From the NCBI RefSeq assembly GCF_009725235.1, contig NZ_WJFC01000022.1:1-64000 (forward strand): a stretch of 64,000 bases of DNA, written 5' to 3'. Source of the DNA: Scytonema sp. UIC 10036. Its GTDB lineage: Bacteria; Cyanobacteriota; Cyanobacteriia; Cyanobacteriales; Nostocaceae. A model generated the notes under the pieces. That model was given only the letters and a program-made list of their open reading frames with translations. It had not been told where the DNA came from and made no database searches. This document shows, piece after piece, positions 52,864 through 62,024 of this stretch (its first letter is position 1; every line of letters begins with the position of its first letter). The translations under genes and the position numbers were made by a program.

Positions 52864-53073
52864 CCCGACAAAACAGCAGGTCTGCGCGATCGCAACACGA
52901 CCGGGCTAATCAGTTTGGCAATCTGGGTATTTGACTTGGTAACAACTTTCGCGGCTCGCAATCCATTCTCTTACACTGTGCCGATGACCATTATTCTGTG
53001 CATTCTATTTAACATCGGTACAATGCTGGCGGGTGAGATTGGTTTTGCAATCTGGCGGCTCACTAAAGATTAA
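52864..53073 (+). CDS. Membrane protein, 3' exon after the group II intron
   Basis: After the intron the frame reads PDKTAGLRDRNTTGLISLAI, WVFDLVTTFAARNPFSYTVP, IILCILFNIGTMLAGEIGFA, ending at 53073: two or three membrane helices continuing the protein begun at 49946. The frame joins correctly only if the intron ends at 52863; an end at 52864 would put it out of frame and create an early stop. Confidence 0.65.
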   Translation, partial: PDKTAGLRDRNTTGLISLAIWVFDLVTTFAARNPFSYTVPMTIILCILFNIGTMLAGEIGFAIWRLTKD

Positions 53074-53139
53074 AAACAGTATTCCCCAATGGGTTGTTCC
53101 TTTGGGGATACTCAACTGCAAGGAAATCACTTGGAAATC

Positions 53140-55023
53140 ATGGAAAATAATATCCCGAAAATTACTACACGAGAAACAGAGTATTTACGTAGTTTTTATC
53201 CTTCCCTGAGTCATCTGGAAGCCGGGAGGGTAGCGGAATGGTTGCAAGAGAGGAAAGACCAATTATTAGAGCAAGCACAGACCGCAGAAAACGAAGCGGA
53301 TGCAGCTCGTGTGCTGGGACTGCTTGCTGCTGGTGTTGGTACTGTCTGTTATGCCGTCAATCCTTTTATGCTTGTTGGCGGGATGGTTGGAGGTGCAGCA
53401 TGGCTGTGGTTTGTTGTGGACCATTACAACCGCACCAAAGAAATTGCACCGCTGCCTTTTGTACGAGGTAACTTTCTGGATGCTTTATCCCGTGCTGGAG
53501 ATTATGACGCAAGACAGGATTACAGAATCAACCACTTAGCCGAAACAATCAAATTTCTGCCACGGCACAACGCCCAAGAGTATGTTTTCCTCTACAGCGA
53601 TTACTTTGAGACGGTAATTGACTACCTATCACAGGTAGAACCAGGAAAGCGCTTTTACGCTTATCGTTGGTTGCTTGGTTGGTTTGAGAAATTTCAAGGA
53701 CGAAGTCTCCCCAAAAAAGACCAACTAGACACCCACCTACAGACCGTCACCATTGACAGCAGGGTGAAAGTCGAGGAGGTTCGGGCAATTCAAGAGACCG
53801 TAGTCCCTCGGTTTGTGGACTTGCCAAAACCCAACCTTGTAGACCTGCCACACGCACAAAACCAACCAGCCCTAAACGCAACAACCAACTCGACATTACC
53901 CCCAAACTTGGGGACAATGCCTCTAGACGAACGAGGCTTAGCCGTAATTAACGCCCTGCAACTGAGCGGTTTCAAAATTGATGAAATGATGGGTTCACAA
54001 GTGATTGCGATCGCAGGGACTCAGAGAGGGGGAAAGGGAACTCTAGCAGCAATACTGGCGATATTGTCGTCAGCACTTGACCCCAACCTAAACACGCAAT
54101 ACTTCACGGCAGGTGTGGATGTTTACCCCTTTGCTTGTAAATTGCATTCTGCCCTTAAGTACTCAGATAAAGATTCAGATACAGCAGATAGATTTATAGC
54201 TCAGGATTTGTTGATGTTCTTAAAAGGTCTGGATGGTTCGCATCCTTATTCCCACAAAAACCTGCTGTTAGTTATTGATGAAGCAATGCGGCTTTTGTCC
54301 TTGCTTGAGGAATCAGACCGGACTTGGGCAATTCAATACCTGCTCTCTCGGTTTGCTAAAACAGGAGGAACGCTCATTATTGTTCTGCATGGTAGTAATC
54401 TAACTTCAGTTGTGGGCAAGGCAACAGCAGGGTTGGCAAACACCTTTAAGCAGAGTGTTTCTTTCATTGGGTGTGTCGCCAAATCCGTTAATGTTGGCGG
54501 ACTGCGTAAAATCAATGTCGCTAGTGGGGAGTATTTCAAAGCCAATCCCAATGATTTTGGCAGTCCTGTAGCAGGTGGACAGTTGGGTGCAGTTCCCGAA
54601 TGGCTGAAGACAGAATTGCACCCAGGGAACGGACAACCAGACCCAGCCAGGACGTTGCTTAAGTTATTCCCAGAGCTACAACAGCATCACACAGCTTCAG
54701 AGTCCCCCTCTCCTATTCCTAGGGGAGAAAAGCTTGCCCCCAAAGATGCCGTTGCACATCTTGAAAGCGTTTTCAAAAAAGAAGCAGTTGAGCCTGAGAT
54801 TGTGGAAGTGGACGATCCGCTTGATGACTCTGCCCTAGAGAAAATTGTAGAGATTGTTCATAGCGCAATAGCTCTTCCAGTGAAGTTTGAGTCGATTCGC
54901 AAAAGCCGAAAGTGGGACAAAAACAGTCCAAGTGTCCCACAACTCAGAAAAGCCCTTTTAATGCTCGTAGAAGCCAAGAAACTGCATGGCAACGAAGAAG
55001 TTGGCTACGAAATTAAATCTTAA
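53140..55023 (+). CDS. TraG/VirD4-like P-loop ATPase of plasmid type
   Basis: 627 residues from ATG 53140. Two membrane helices near residues 55-90 (VLGLLAAGVGTVCYAVNPFM, VGGMVGGAAWLWFVVDHYN). A RecA-like domain follows with Walker A GTQRGGKGT (293-301), Walker B LLLVIDEAMRLLSLL, and SRFAKTGGTLIIVLHGSNL (sensor-like). The C-terminal ~100 residues include a small helical domain (SIRKSRKWDKNSPSVPQLRK). The layout fits a coupling-protein-like or mobilisation ATPase, though cyanobacterial plasmids carry it without obvious transfer genes. DNA pumping is inference. Confidence 0.65.
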   Translation: MENNIPKITTRETEYLRSFYPSLSHLEAGRVAEWLQERKDQLLEQAQTAENEADAARVLGLLAAGVGTVCYAVNPFMLVGGMVGGAAWLWFVVDHYNRTKEIAPLPFVRGNFLDALSRAGDYDARQDYRINHLAETIKFLPRHNAQEYVFLYSDYFETVIDYLSQVEPGKRFYAYRWLLGWFEKFQGRSLPKKDQLDTHLQTVTIDSRVKVEEVRAIQETVVPRFVDLPKPNLVDLPHAQNQPALNATTNSTLPPNLGTMPLDERGLAVINALQLSGFKIDEMMGSQVIAIAGTQRGGKGTLAAILAILSSALDPNLNTQYFTAGVDVYPFACKLHSALKYSDKDSDTADRFIAQDLLMFLKGLDGSHPYSHKNLLLVIDEAMRLLSLLEESDRTWAIQYLLSRFAKTGGTLIIVLHGSNLTSVVGKATAGLANTFKQSVSFIGCVAKSVNVGGLRKINVASGEYFKANPNDFGSPVAGGQLGAVPEWLKTELHPGNGQPDPARTLLKLFPELQQHHTASESPSPIPRGEKLAPKDAVAHLESVFKKEAVEPEIVEVDDPLDDSALEKIVEIVHSAIALPVKFESIRKSRKWDKNSPSVPQLRKALLMLVEAKKLHGNEEVGYEIKS

Positions 55024-55105
55024 ACAGCCCTATCCATAACTAGTCAAAGGGCAGTTACTTTCTCAAAAAGAAGAAAAATTAGGAGAGTAACTGCTTAAAT
55101 GTGTG

Positions 55106-55352
55106 TTACTGTTCTCCCCTAGCAATCCGTAGCACGCTTGCTGTACCCACTCCATCAACTGCTCTATTGCGGGCCAGTTCAATTGCCTGTTCCTCAGTCA
55201 GCACGGTGCAACTCCTCAATGAATCGGTCAAGTGCTTCTTTAATCCGCTCTTTCTTCTCCGGTGCTTTGGCAACACGCCAGGTTTTGAGTATACGATCGC
55301 GCAGTGCTTCCAGTTCCCCTCTAGCTAGCCCAAGAGATTGGGAATCTCTCAG
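55106..55352 (-). CDS. Two overlapping tiny frames, uncertain
   Basis: On the minus strand a frame from about 55352 (non-ATG start) reads SLGLARGELEALRDRILKTW, RVAKAPEKKERIKEALDRFI and ends at 55194. A 32-residue frame with GTG at 55204 overlaps it by 11 bp: LTEEQAIELARNRAVDGVGT, ASVLRIARGEQ, ending at 55106. Both have gene-like composition and chained overlaps with the frame 55349-55558, so they may form a small operon. No family recognised. Confidence 0.35.
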
Positions 55353-55558
55353 GCGACTAACTCCCCCAACGCTGACTGTAATTTCTCATCAAATTCTTGT
55401 CTTACGCCGTCCAACAATTGTCTTACCTCTGTCATCAGTTCAGCTTTCAATTGTTGCGAGTCCAATGTCTTACTAGCCGTCTTACTCTCTGTCTTACTGA
55501 TAGGAACTTCCACGCTCATTTGACCCCTCACTCCAAAAATTGAGTGAGGATTTTTCAT
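55349..55558 (-). CDS. Small coiled-coil hypothetical protein
   Basis: 69 residues: SKTASKTLDSQQLKAELMTE, VRQLLDGVRQEFDEKLQSAL. The first part contains repeated SKT units, the second is a coiled coil. It ends 4 bp into the next small frame. Function unknown. Confidence 0.5.
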   Translation of the reverse strand: MKNPHSIFGVRGQMSVEVPISKTESKTASKTLDSQQLKAELMTEVRQLLDGVRQEFDEKLQSALGELVA

Positions 55559-55763
55559 CTTTCAACCCAATCGGGATCAACAAAAATCCAACCACTGGGC
55601 ATAATAGTATTGTGGTAGAAAGCACCATGAGCAAGCAATGGAAAGATGCCCAAATGCCTAATGGAAAGCTCACTACACCTGATTGATTCTATATCGAGAG
55701 CCGAACCTTTTTTGATACACTAGGAACAAAGGTTCATTCATGTCAAGAAGGTGCTTCTTGAAT

Positions 55764-56372
55764 TTACTGGCTGATAGGATGATACAAACCATCATCCTTA
55801 TACCGCCAACCCGTTTTACTTGTATCCCGACCTCGAGACCACTTCTCAAACTCTGATTCGCTCAAACTTTTCCTTTGTTTGATTAGGGTGGATACATCAA
55901 CTGCCAATCGGCGAGCTAGATTTTCTTCAGTAAAGGGCTGAAGTTCGAGAGCTTGCGGTACGTAGGGATTATTGTACGGTGTTCTGTATGCCTTTCTTTG
56001 ACCGTACTGTTTCTGCACAACGGCTGATTCCAGTATGGCGAGCTTGAGTGTAACGGCTTCGAGCTTCTGTTCCAAACTGCCCAAGGATTTCTCTAACTTT
56101 GCTGACGATTGGTTATCGGTATCGCGATTTGAGTCAGCCAACCGGGATTCCAACTCTTCTACCCGGAGTGCCAGTTGCTTTACTTCACTATCAGTCCCAA
56201 AATCGATATCGCTATTGCTATCAAGATTCGCTATCAACTCCTGTAACCCCTGAAGCAGGGCAATGGTTAGACCCTCCCTATGCAGTCGAGCCAACTCCTT
56301 CACCACAGGAATCAGCACGGTGGGGACGCGGAGCATTTGACTGGGTTGTGACTTCTTGTCTTTAGAGTTCAA
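55764..56372 (-). CDS. Plasmid-type coiled-coil protein of unknown function
   Basis: 202 residues. A short DNA-binding-like start (SQMLRVPTVLIPVVKELARL, HREGLTIALLQGLQEL), a coiled coil (VEELESRLADSNRDTDNQSS, LEQKLEAVTLKLAILESAVV), and a C-terminal region FTEENLARRLAVDVSTLIKQ, KWSRGRDTSKTGWRYKD that looks like a conserved helix-turn-helix plus tail. This organisation recurs in cyanobacterial plasmid proteins of the following type. It probably binds DNA; a role in replication or partition is inference. Confidence 0.6.
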   Translation of the reverse strand: MNSKDKKSQPSQMLRVPTVLIPVVKELARLHREGLTIALLQGLQELIANLDSNSDIDFGTDSEVKQLALRVEELESRLADSNRDTDNQSSAKLEKSLGSLEQKLEAVTLKLAILESAVVQKQYGQRKAYRTPYNNPYVPQALELQPFTEENLARRLAVDVSTLIKQRKSLSESEFEKWSRGRDTSKTGWRYKDDGLYHPISQ

Positions 56373-56435
56373 CGCTGACCTACCTTGATAGCGTATTTGC
56401 TTGCAATCTTGCTATCAAAATAGGGCTACCAAAAT

Positions 56436-57095
56436 TCAAACATCAGGTGAAGATGGTGGTGTAGATTCACCTGTTGTTGGTTCCACTTCTGCAATGAACT
56501 TATCCAACACCTTCACAGCAGTTTTGTACTGAGGAGATGTGGTAGCCACCTTGTTTTTACCTTGAGTCAGCGATTTGAGGATGCGCGAGCGTATTGCCTG
56601 TAAATCCGGTAATGGGGTTGCAGCTCTTTCCTGAGCTTCCTTATTATTCAGTCTCAAAAGTAACTCCTGATTCTCTACCTTGAGTGCTTCTATTTGTGCA
56701 AAAAGCTGCTCGTTCTCAGACGGCATTGTCTCTACCTCCATTGGCTGTTGTTGTGCTGATTTCTGCAACTGTTCTCGCTTATCTGTACGCTCATCTAGAG
56801 CAGATTCTAGATGGCGGAGATTGCCCTGTAGTTCTTCTAGTTTCTCCTCTAAAATCTGAACCAAACGCCATTCTAGATTTCTCTCTCGCTCGTCTAGAAT
56901 GGTATCTAGATTGGATGGAAGTTGTGGTTGTACTTGGATTCTAGCTTCAATCCGAGAATCTATAATAGAATCTAGATTATCTAGATGAGTGCTTCTTTTG
57001 GTGTCAGCAGCAATTCTGTTTCCAGACCGATACCAGCAAATGAAATCAACCAGCACAGCCGAGGCGCTCGACCCCTCTGCTTTTGCCTGTGCCAT
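56436..57095 (-). CDS. RHH-like N-terminus, coiled coil and conserved C-terminal domain; start shifted
   Basis: 219 residues from ATG 57095, but the frame is open and protein-like back to 57140 (VQFLATFRINQDEWKDFMAQ), continuing AKAEGSSASAVLVDFICWYR, an RHH-type DNA-binding start. The natural ATG (MSERT, at 57155) is in another frame; the break coincides with the edge of the inverted repeat 57141-57392. A long coiled coil follows, then IRSRILKSLTQGKNKV, YKTAVKVLDKFIAEVE, which matches the C-terminus of the protein at 60196-60540. Several TCTAGA hexamers lie in the coding DNA. Probably a plasmid maintenance protein. Confidence 0.6.
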   Translation of the reverse strand: MAQAKAEGSSASAVLVDFICWYRSGNRIAADTKRSTHLDNLDSIIDSRIEARIQVQPQLPSNLDTILDERERNLEWRLVQILEEKLEELQGNLRHLESALDERTDKREQLQKSAQQQPMEVETMPSENEQLFAQIEALKVENQELLLRLNNKEAQERAATPLPDLQAIRSRILKSLTQGKNKVATTSPQYKTAVKVLDKFIAEVEPTTGESTPPSSPDV

Positions 57096-57140
57096 AAAAT
57101 CCTTCCACTCATCTTGATTAATGCGGAAGGTGGCTAGAAA

Positions 57141-57392
57141 CTGTACGTTCGCTCATTTTGTGAGGGCGAGAGGAATTAATGCCTTACTGTATAAGGAAAA
57201 AACCATTATCTGGATCTGATGGCGGTCATACCGTGTAATACTTGGGAAAGGGCAAATGAAATTAAAGGTGTATTATGTGGTACGAGGGAAATCAACCGTC
57301 CCGTGTAATACATGGAAACACAGAAAATTCACAAAAAAGACTGCGATCGCAAAGCGCAAGCTGTACCCAGCTTATCGCCCTTGGCGCAAGCC
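57141..57392. repeat. 252-bp inverted repeat, left copy
   Basis: Matches 60740-60991 as reverse complement over the same 252 bp with very few differences. It begins at the first codons of the RHH-like gene (CTGTACGTTCGCTCAT) and includes three CCGTGTAATACxxGG palindromes. Confidence 0.92.
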
Positions 57393-57423
57393 GTACCCGG
57401 CTTATCGCAAAGCGCAAGTGTAT

Positions 57424-58009
57424 TGAGACAATAAAGTCTTACACTGGCGTAGCCCATTCGCCTTAATCTTACGTTAGCCAAAAAAACTGGTGTACAAAGA
57501 AAATGATTAGCTGAACTGGAGAATAATTAGTTGAACTAGAGAATAATTAGCTGAACGAGAGCAGAGGTACGCGCTCGCGCTACAATATGACGGTTGTGTT
57601 TGCTACAGCCACAATCCACAAAGTTTTGCTGTAACACCAGTTCAAGTTTTTATTCTCCTAGCTCAAACTTATGTATGTAGAATAAAACTGCCGAGTCTAG
57701 GTAATTATTTTTGAGTGTGTCCTGAACTAGGGACGTAAAATTCGCGCTTTGGGAGCATCTTAAGTTCAGCTAACTATTCTCGTTGTACAACTGGATTGAC
57801 AATAAAGTTTTACCAACAGACGCTTGCCCATTCCTTTTGTCAGAAGCGAGAGTGACAATAAAGTTTGACACCAAGTTTGTGAAAATGCTTGAGAATAAAG
57901 GCCTATCATACAAAATCTAGTCGCAAGCGTACCAAACTATGGATGGTTCCAGTGTAGAACTTTATTGTCTGGGGTAAGGGTTTATTGCCAAGAGTTGAAC
58001 TTTATTGTT
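57424..58009. repeat. Dispersed GACAATAAAGT repeats
   Basis: Copies at 57427, 57798 and 57854 on the plus strand, a partial one at 57891, and reverse-complement copies AACTTTATTGT at 57958 and 57998. They lie between the two parts of the inverted repeat and are absent from its right copy. Confidence 0.75.
57501..57560. repeat. Three 20-bp direct repeats (iteron-like)
   Basis: Consecutive 20-mers of type GAATAATTAGCTGAACTAGA at 57501, 57521 and 57541; an inverted partial copy (AGTTCAGCTAACTATTCTCG) lies at 57773-57782. The 20-bp period, close to two helix turns, is typical of replication iterons. Confidence 0.85.
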
Positions 58010-58032
58010 TTTATACAGCAAGCCTTAGATGT

Positions 58033-58189
58033 GCTTATCGCACCAGCTTTCGGTGTAATACACGGAAAAGGGAACGGACTTTTCTCCATGTATTACATGA
58101 AGGGATTTGCGACCGCCATCCTGGCGTCATCCCGTGTATTACATTTTGAAATTCGGCAACGTCAGGTTAAACTTACGATGTAATACACG
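58033..58189. repeat. 157-bp inverted repeat, second block, left copy
   Basis: Reverse complement of 60580-60736. With the 252-bp block it shows that the right copy is the left copy minus about 640 bp (57393-58032). Confidence 0.9.
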
Positions 58190-58440
58190 GGAGAAGAGTC
58201 ATGGGAAAAGGTGGAGGGGAGTAACGGTGTAATCTATGGAAAAAGCCCCCGAAGGCTTCCGTGTATTACATGGGGAAGGAATTCCGAGCACGCTTGTGTT
58301 ACATGAAGACAGGTGATTCTGTGTAATACAGGGTACGGTCGCCCTATTTAAAGTTGCACCTCCGGTGTAATACACGGTAAGAGTTCATGTTGAAATGGGA
58401 TGGCAATGAGCGTGTATTATTATCCATGCCTATGGTATAA

Positions 58441-60146
58441 TCATGCTGAGCTACCCACCGAATCTACCTGATAAAGGGAATCGGGCATTCTCATTAAATC
58501 AAGAATTTGTTTTTGTAGCTCAGACAAAGGCGTCACGAAGATGGTAGAATCAGGTAAAAAATAGAGAGTTAAATGACAAAAAGCTTTGAGCATTTTCTCT
58601 GCTGATGGGCGTTCAGTTTTGCGCTTGGGATTGCCATCGTAAAGACCAGCCAACGATTGTTGAGTTTCTATAAGTGCCTGCCGCACTACAAACTCCATCA
58701 AAGTAAATACCCGTAAAGCAATGTTCAGCAAGAACATCAAGCCAGTGATTCGGTTTTGGTCAGTGAAGTAAATGGGTAGGGCGGGTAGAGAACCGCGTTT
58801 AAAACGGTGAAACCCTCGCTCCAATACCCATTCATTCCGGTAATACATGACAGCAAGTGATAGACTTAGTTGAGCAAGGGGTGCGTTAGTGACGTACAAT
58901 CGCCATCCTGCCAAAGTTTCTGCTTTCTTGATTGCAGCATCTTGAAGCTGGATCTGAAGTTGAAGACAAATACTGGTTACCAATTCAGTGGGAGAATTTT
59001 TTGATGGTCGTCCTCGTCCGACATGACGAGTTTTTTGAATGATTTGTTCTGTAATTCTGGTCTTGAAGAAATCTTTAACACGATAACGCTCAAGAATGTT
59101 TTCTACTTTATGCGCTAGTACTTGTGGATCTTCTCCTGGTTTAGTGGCTAATTTATTGAGAGCTGTTCTCGCGCTCGTTATGCGTTGCTGTTGACCACGG
59201 ATAGCAGATGCTGCAAGGCTAGTGGAATAAACTACCAAATAGCGTTCATGCCAACGTACCCATTTGTTGGTTTCTGGGTTTAACCAAAACTTGCCTAACT
59301 CCACTTCAAAACCCTTGCCCACATCCGGTTCATCTTCATCCTGATGCGGGAAACGAATGGACTGAATTTCTGTAGGTGGGTTTAGTACCCATTGCCTAGT
59401 TGTTGGGGGTGTTGTCCACTCATGGGAACAGGGAAACAATAAATACCGCCACTTGCTGCCATAGCACCGCGAGTTGCAATCGCACCGGCTTTGCAATCAG
59501 CAATGAAGACGAACTTTTTATGCCCAATCACTCTCACCATTTTTTCCCAAGTGGGAAAATATAATGGGTCATCGGCTCCATTACCTTCAACGGTAGCGCT
59601 CACCAATGGCATTCCCATTGGGTCGAGGGTCGCTAATAATTGACGGTATTGCAGTAAATCTGGGCGAAAGTCTTTGGAATAGCCATAACGCAGTAGGTTT
59701 TCTTCAACTGACTCTCCTGGAGTATGATTCACACTAAAACTACTTGTATCCGCTCGTGCTACAACAGTTGGCAATTCGTAGGCACGAATCAGATGCCGTC
59801 CTAGCTTTACCTCAATTTCCACTCTGGCGTGTGATTGCTTCCCTAGCTCTTCGACTACCCTTGCCAATCGGTCATCAGTGGCATCTTTTTCCGCGATTGA
59901 CCATCCCGTAGTTAACTCTAAAATCTTTCGATGTGTTTGCACCCAAGGTTCCACAGCAGACAACCGATGGTCTGACTGAGTGATGATGTATGTTAGTAAC
60001 AATACACCCAATTGACCGTAACTCAGCCCTTTGTGATTTCCGTGTGGTTCACTGAGTTTTTGGTCAATACATTTGGCAATCTCCATCTGTTTGAGCCACT
60101 CCACTATCACAGGAATATCGTCGATGCGCTCAGAAGTTATTTCCAT
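58441..60146 (-). pseudogene. IS1634-like DDE transposase, frameshifted
   Basis: Two overlapping minus frames form one transposase. 59382-60146 (254 codons) has the N-terminal domain (PVIVEWLKQMEIAKCIDQKL) and catalytic aspartates in VARADTSSFSV and FVFIADCKAGAIATRG. 58441-59496 supplies the rest: WVRWHERYLVVYSTSLAA and the C-terminal signature YRNEWVLERGFHRFKRG with the catalytic glutamate. The frames part near a run of five Gs (about 59404-59408), where GQHPQQ must change to TPPTTRQW. A one-base error, a true mutation or programmed frameshifting would explain this. The IS ends were not identified. Confidence 0.8.
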
Positions 60147-60195
60147 TGTTGTTTCTGCCAGAGTTTATGTTGGCGAACACGGATTGTTACGTATA

Positions 60196-60540
60196 CTAGC
60201 TTGAGAGTGCCGCAATAAAATCATTGAGGGCTTTAAGTGCTGCTTTATAACCAGGAGCTTGCTTACCCAATTTTAATCGTAGTAAAACTTGGTCACGTAC
60301 ATTTTCAAGTGTTACCACCTGTCGTGGCGTAGTCGTAGGTTCCACAGCAGTAGCTTTGGCTCGATCTATTGGCTCTTTTTCCCGTGTAATACTTGGGCTG
60401 GCATACCCCCTCATCAAATGTTCCAAGTAGTCAGATCTACTCATTCCCAAGCATTCAGCCGCAATCCCCATAATCTTCCAAGTTTCGTCAGTTAATCTGA
60501 CTGAACGCACTTGACGATAATCATCATTTAAAGCGTGCAA
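60196..60540 (-). CDS. RHH protein with conserved C-terminal domain
   Basis: 114 residues, TTG start at 60540. YRQVRSVRLTDETWKIMGIA, AECLGMSRSDYLEHLMRGYA is a ribbon-helix-helix domain. After a linker, VRDQVLLRLKLGKQAPGYKA, ALKALNDFIAALSS matches the C-terminus of the protein at 56436-57095, so the two are family members with different linkers. A CCGTGTAATACTTGG palindrome lies inside the coding region at 60381-60396 and others just upstream; the protein is a good candidate to bind them and autoregulate. Confidence 0.7.
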   Translation of the reverse strand: MHALNDDYRQVRSVRLTDETWKIMGIAAECLGMSRSDYLEHLMRGYASPSITREKEPIDRAKATAVEPTTTPRQVVTLENVRDQVLLRLKLGKQAPGYKAALKALNDFIAALSS

Positions 60541-60579
60541 ACTTCCCTTGAATGTCCCGCTTCAACATAACTCGGCTTC

Positions 60580-60736
60580 GGTGTATTACACCGTAAATTT
60601 AACCTGACGTTGCCGAATTTCAAAATGTAATACACGGGATGACGCCAGGATGGCGGTCGCAAATCCCTTCATGTAATACATGGAGAAAAGTCCATTCCCT
60701 TTTCCGTGTATTACACCGAAAGCTGGTGCGATAAGC
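60580..60736. repeat. 157-bp inverted repeat, right copy
   Basis: Reverse complement of 58033-58189. It contains four GTGTAATACAC-type palindromes and leads with a 3-bp gap into the 252-bp block. Confidence 0.9.
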
Positions 60737-60739
60737 TAA

Positions 60740-60991
60740 GGCTTGCGCCAAGGGCGATAAGCTGGGTACAGCTTGCGCTTTGCGATCGCAATCTTTTTTG
60801 TGAATTTTCTGTGTTTCCATGTATTACACGGGACGGTTGATTTCCCTCGTACCACATAATACACCTTTAATTTCATTTGCCCTTTCCCAAGTATTACACG
60901 GTATGACCGCCATCAGATCCAGATAATGGTTTTTTCCTTATACAGTAAGGCATTAATTCCTCTCGCCCTCACAAAATGAGCGAACGTACAG
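60740..60991. repeat. 252-bp inverted repeat, right copy
   Basis: Reverse complement of 57141-57392. It ends in ATGAGCGAACGTACAG, which includes the start codon of the stub at 60976. Confidence 0.92.
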
Positions 60992-61053
60992 TCCTTAAGT
61001 TAAGAGCATCTTTTTCTAGTAATTTTTGTAGTTCATCTTTGTTTGTACTTTGA
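60976..61053 (+). pseudogene. Stub of an RHH-type gene
   Basis: Twenty-five codons from ATG 60976: MSERTVLKLRAS, then a low-complexity tail and stop. The opening is like the N-terminus of RHH proteins (MSERTVxFxxxF). The first five codons are inside the inverted repeat; the rest is unique. Confidence 0.4.
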
Positions 61054-61129
61054 GGTACAGCAATTGGCGACAGTGATGTTTAAACTCCCCTAAGTAAGTA
61101 GGGCAAGCGAACAAGCGCCTGATCCCTTG

Positions 61130-61762
61130 TTACCGCTTGCGTTTTAAAGCACAAGTAGCACCAAGAGCACCAAAGGTTAACAAACCTAAAACAGAGATAG
61201 GTTCAGGTACAGACTTTGTTGTATTAAAAGTGAAGTTGTCTATAGCAATTTGTTCTCCACGACCTCCAACACCTGCATAAGTCCCACCAGATGAAGTAAA
61301 CTTCAGCCGATCGATGCCTTGGAAGTCGAAGTTAAACAATGTAGGAGCTACAGTATTTACGGTTACTGTTTTTGAATACTTAGTAACACCACCATTGAAG
61401 CCCTCAACTAGAATATTTAAACCGTTATTCCAAGCTGCTGTTAGATAGACACTATTAAAATCAAATTGTCCCTTAGCAACACTTATAGTGGCAGGTTTAG
61501 CAAATGAATTATATGCAACATATTGTCCTGATACAGTTCCCTTGTTATATCCGGATCTTGGAGACGCTACTGAATTGTTTCGCACAGAAAAATGATTCCA
61601 ATTTAATCCACCATAACCATTGAAGATAACTTGTTGATCGGCAGTAAAAATGTCATCAAAAGTCAGAGTGGCAGCCCGCGCTGTACCATTGATTCCCAGA
61701 AAAATTACCACCGCAAGCGCTGTAGCCCTTGATAACTTTTTCAAAATAGACAAAGTAAGCAT
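61130..61762 (-). CDS. PEP-CTERM sorting domain protein
   Basis: 210 residues. Signal peptide ATALAVVIFLGINGTARAAT; a beta-rich secreted body (GGLNWNHFSVRNNSV, FDFNSVYLTAAWNNGLNILV); and the sorting tag SVPEPISVLGLLTFGALGAT followed by KRKR, i.e. PEP motif, membrane helix, basic end. PEP-CTERM proteins are processed by an exosortase and exported to the surface in exopolysaccharide-producing bacteria. The role of the body is unknown. Confidence 0.92.
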   Translation of the reverse strand: MLTLSILKKLSRATALAVVIFLGINGTARAATLTFDDIFTADQQVIFNGYGGLNWNHFSVRNNSVASPRSGYNKGTVSGQYVAYNSFAKPATISVAKGQFDFNSVYLTAAWNNGLNILVEGFNGGVTKYSKTVTVNTVAPTLFNFDFQGIDRLKFTSSGGTYAGVGGRGEQIAIDNFTFNTTKSVPEPISVLGLLTFGALGATCALKRKR

Positions 61763-62024
61763 TTTTCTGATTGCTCCAAAACAACAATAGAATTGACGTA
61801 AAACTATTTGGTAAATGCAAGTGCCGCCTAGTTTGTTCTTTTTCGTACTTTGGCATTATCTTGAGAGTACCCGCAAGAAGTTCAATACTCTATTCATTGA
61901 ATCAATACGCTGACATGAACTTCGTTATAAGTACTAAAATGATTAAAACTATAGATACTTAATAGTGCGTAGATGTTGAGAGAAAATGGTTAAGCATTTA
62001 ATGAAGAGTAAAGTCTTCAATGCA

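Larger units (their letters stand above)
57231..58420. repeat. Dispersed CCGTGTAATACACGG palindromes (left group)
   Basis: A near-perfect palindrome with core GTGTAATACAC occurs at about 57231, 57268, 57301, 58051, 58086, 58132, 58177, 58225, 58259, 58294, 58319, 58362 and 58411, with variants in the outer 2-3 bases. More copies lie at 60382, 60577, 60630, 60670, 60703, 60818, 60855 and 60890. The two-fold symmetry and density suggest binding sites for a dimeric protein, such as the RHH proteins next to them, in an origin or centromere. Confidence 0.88.
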
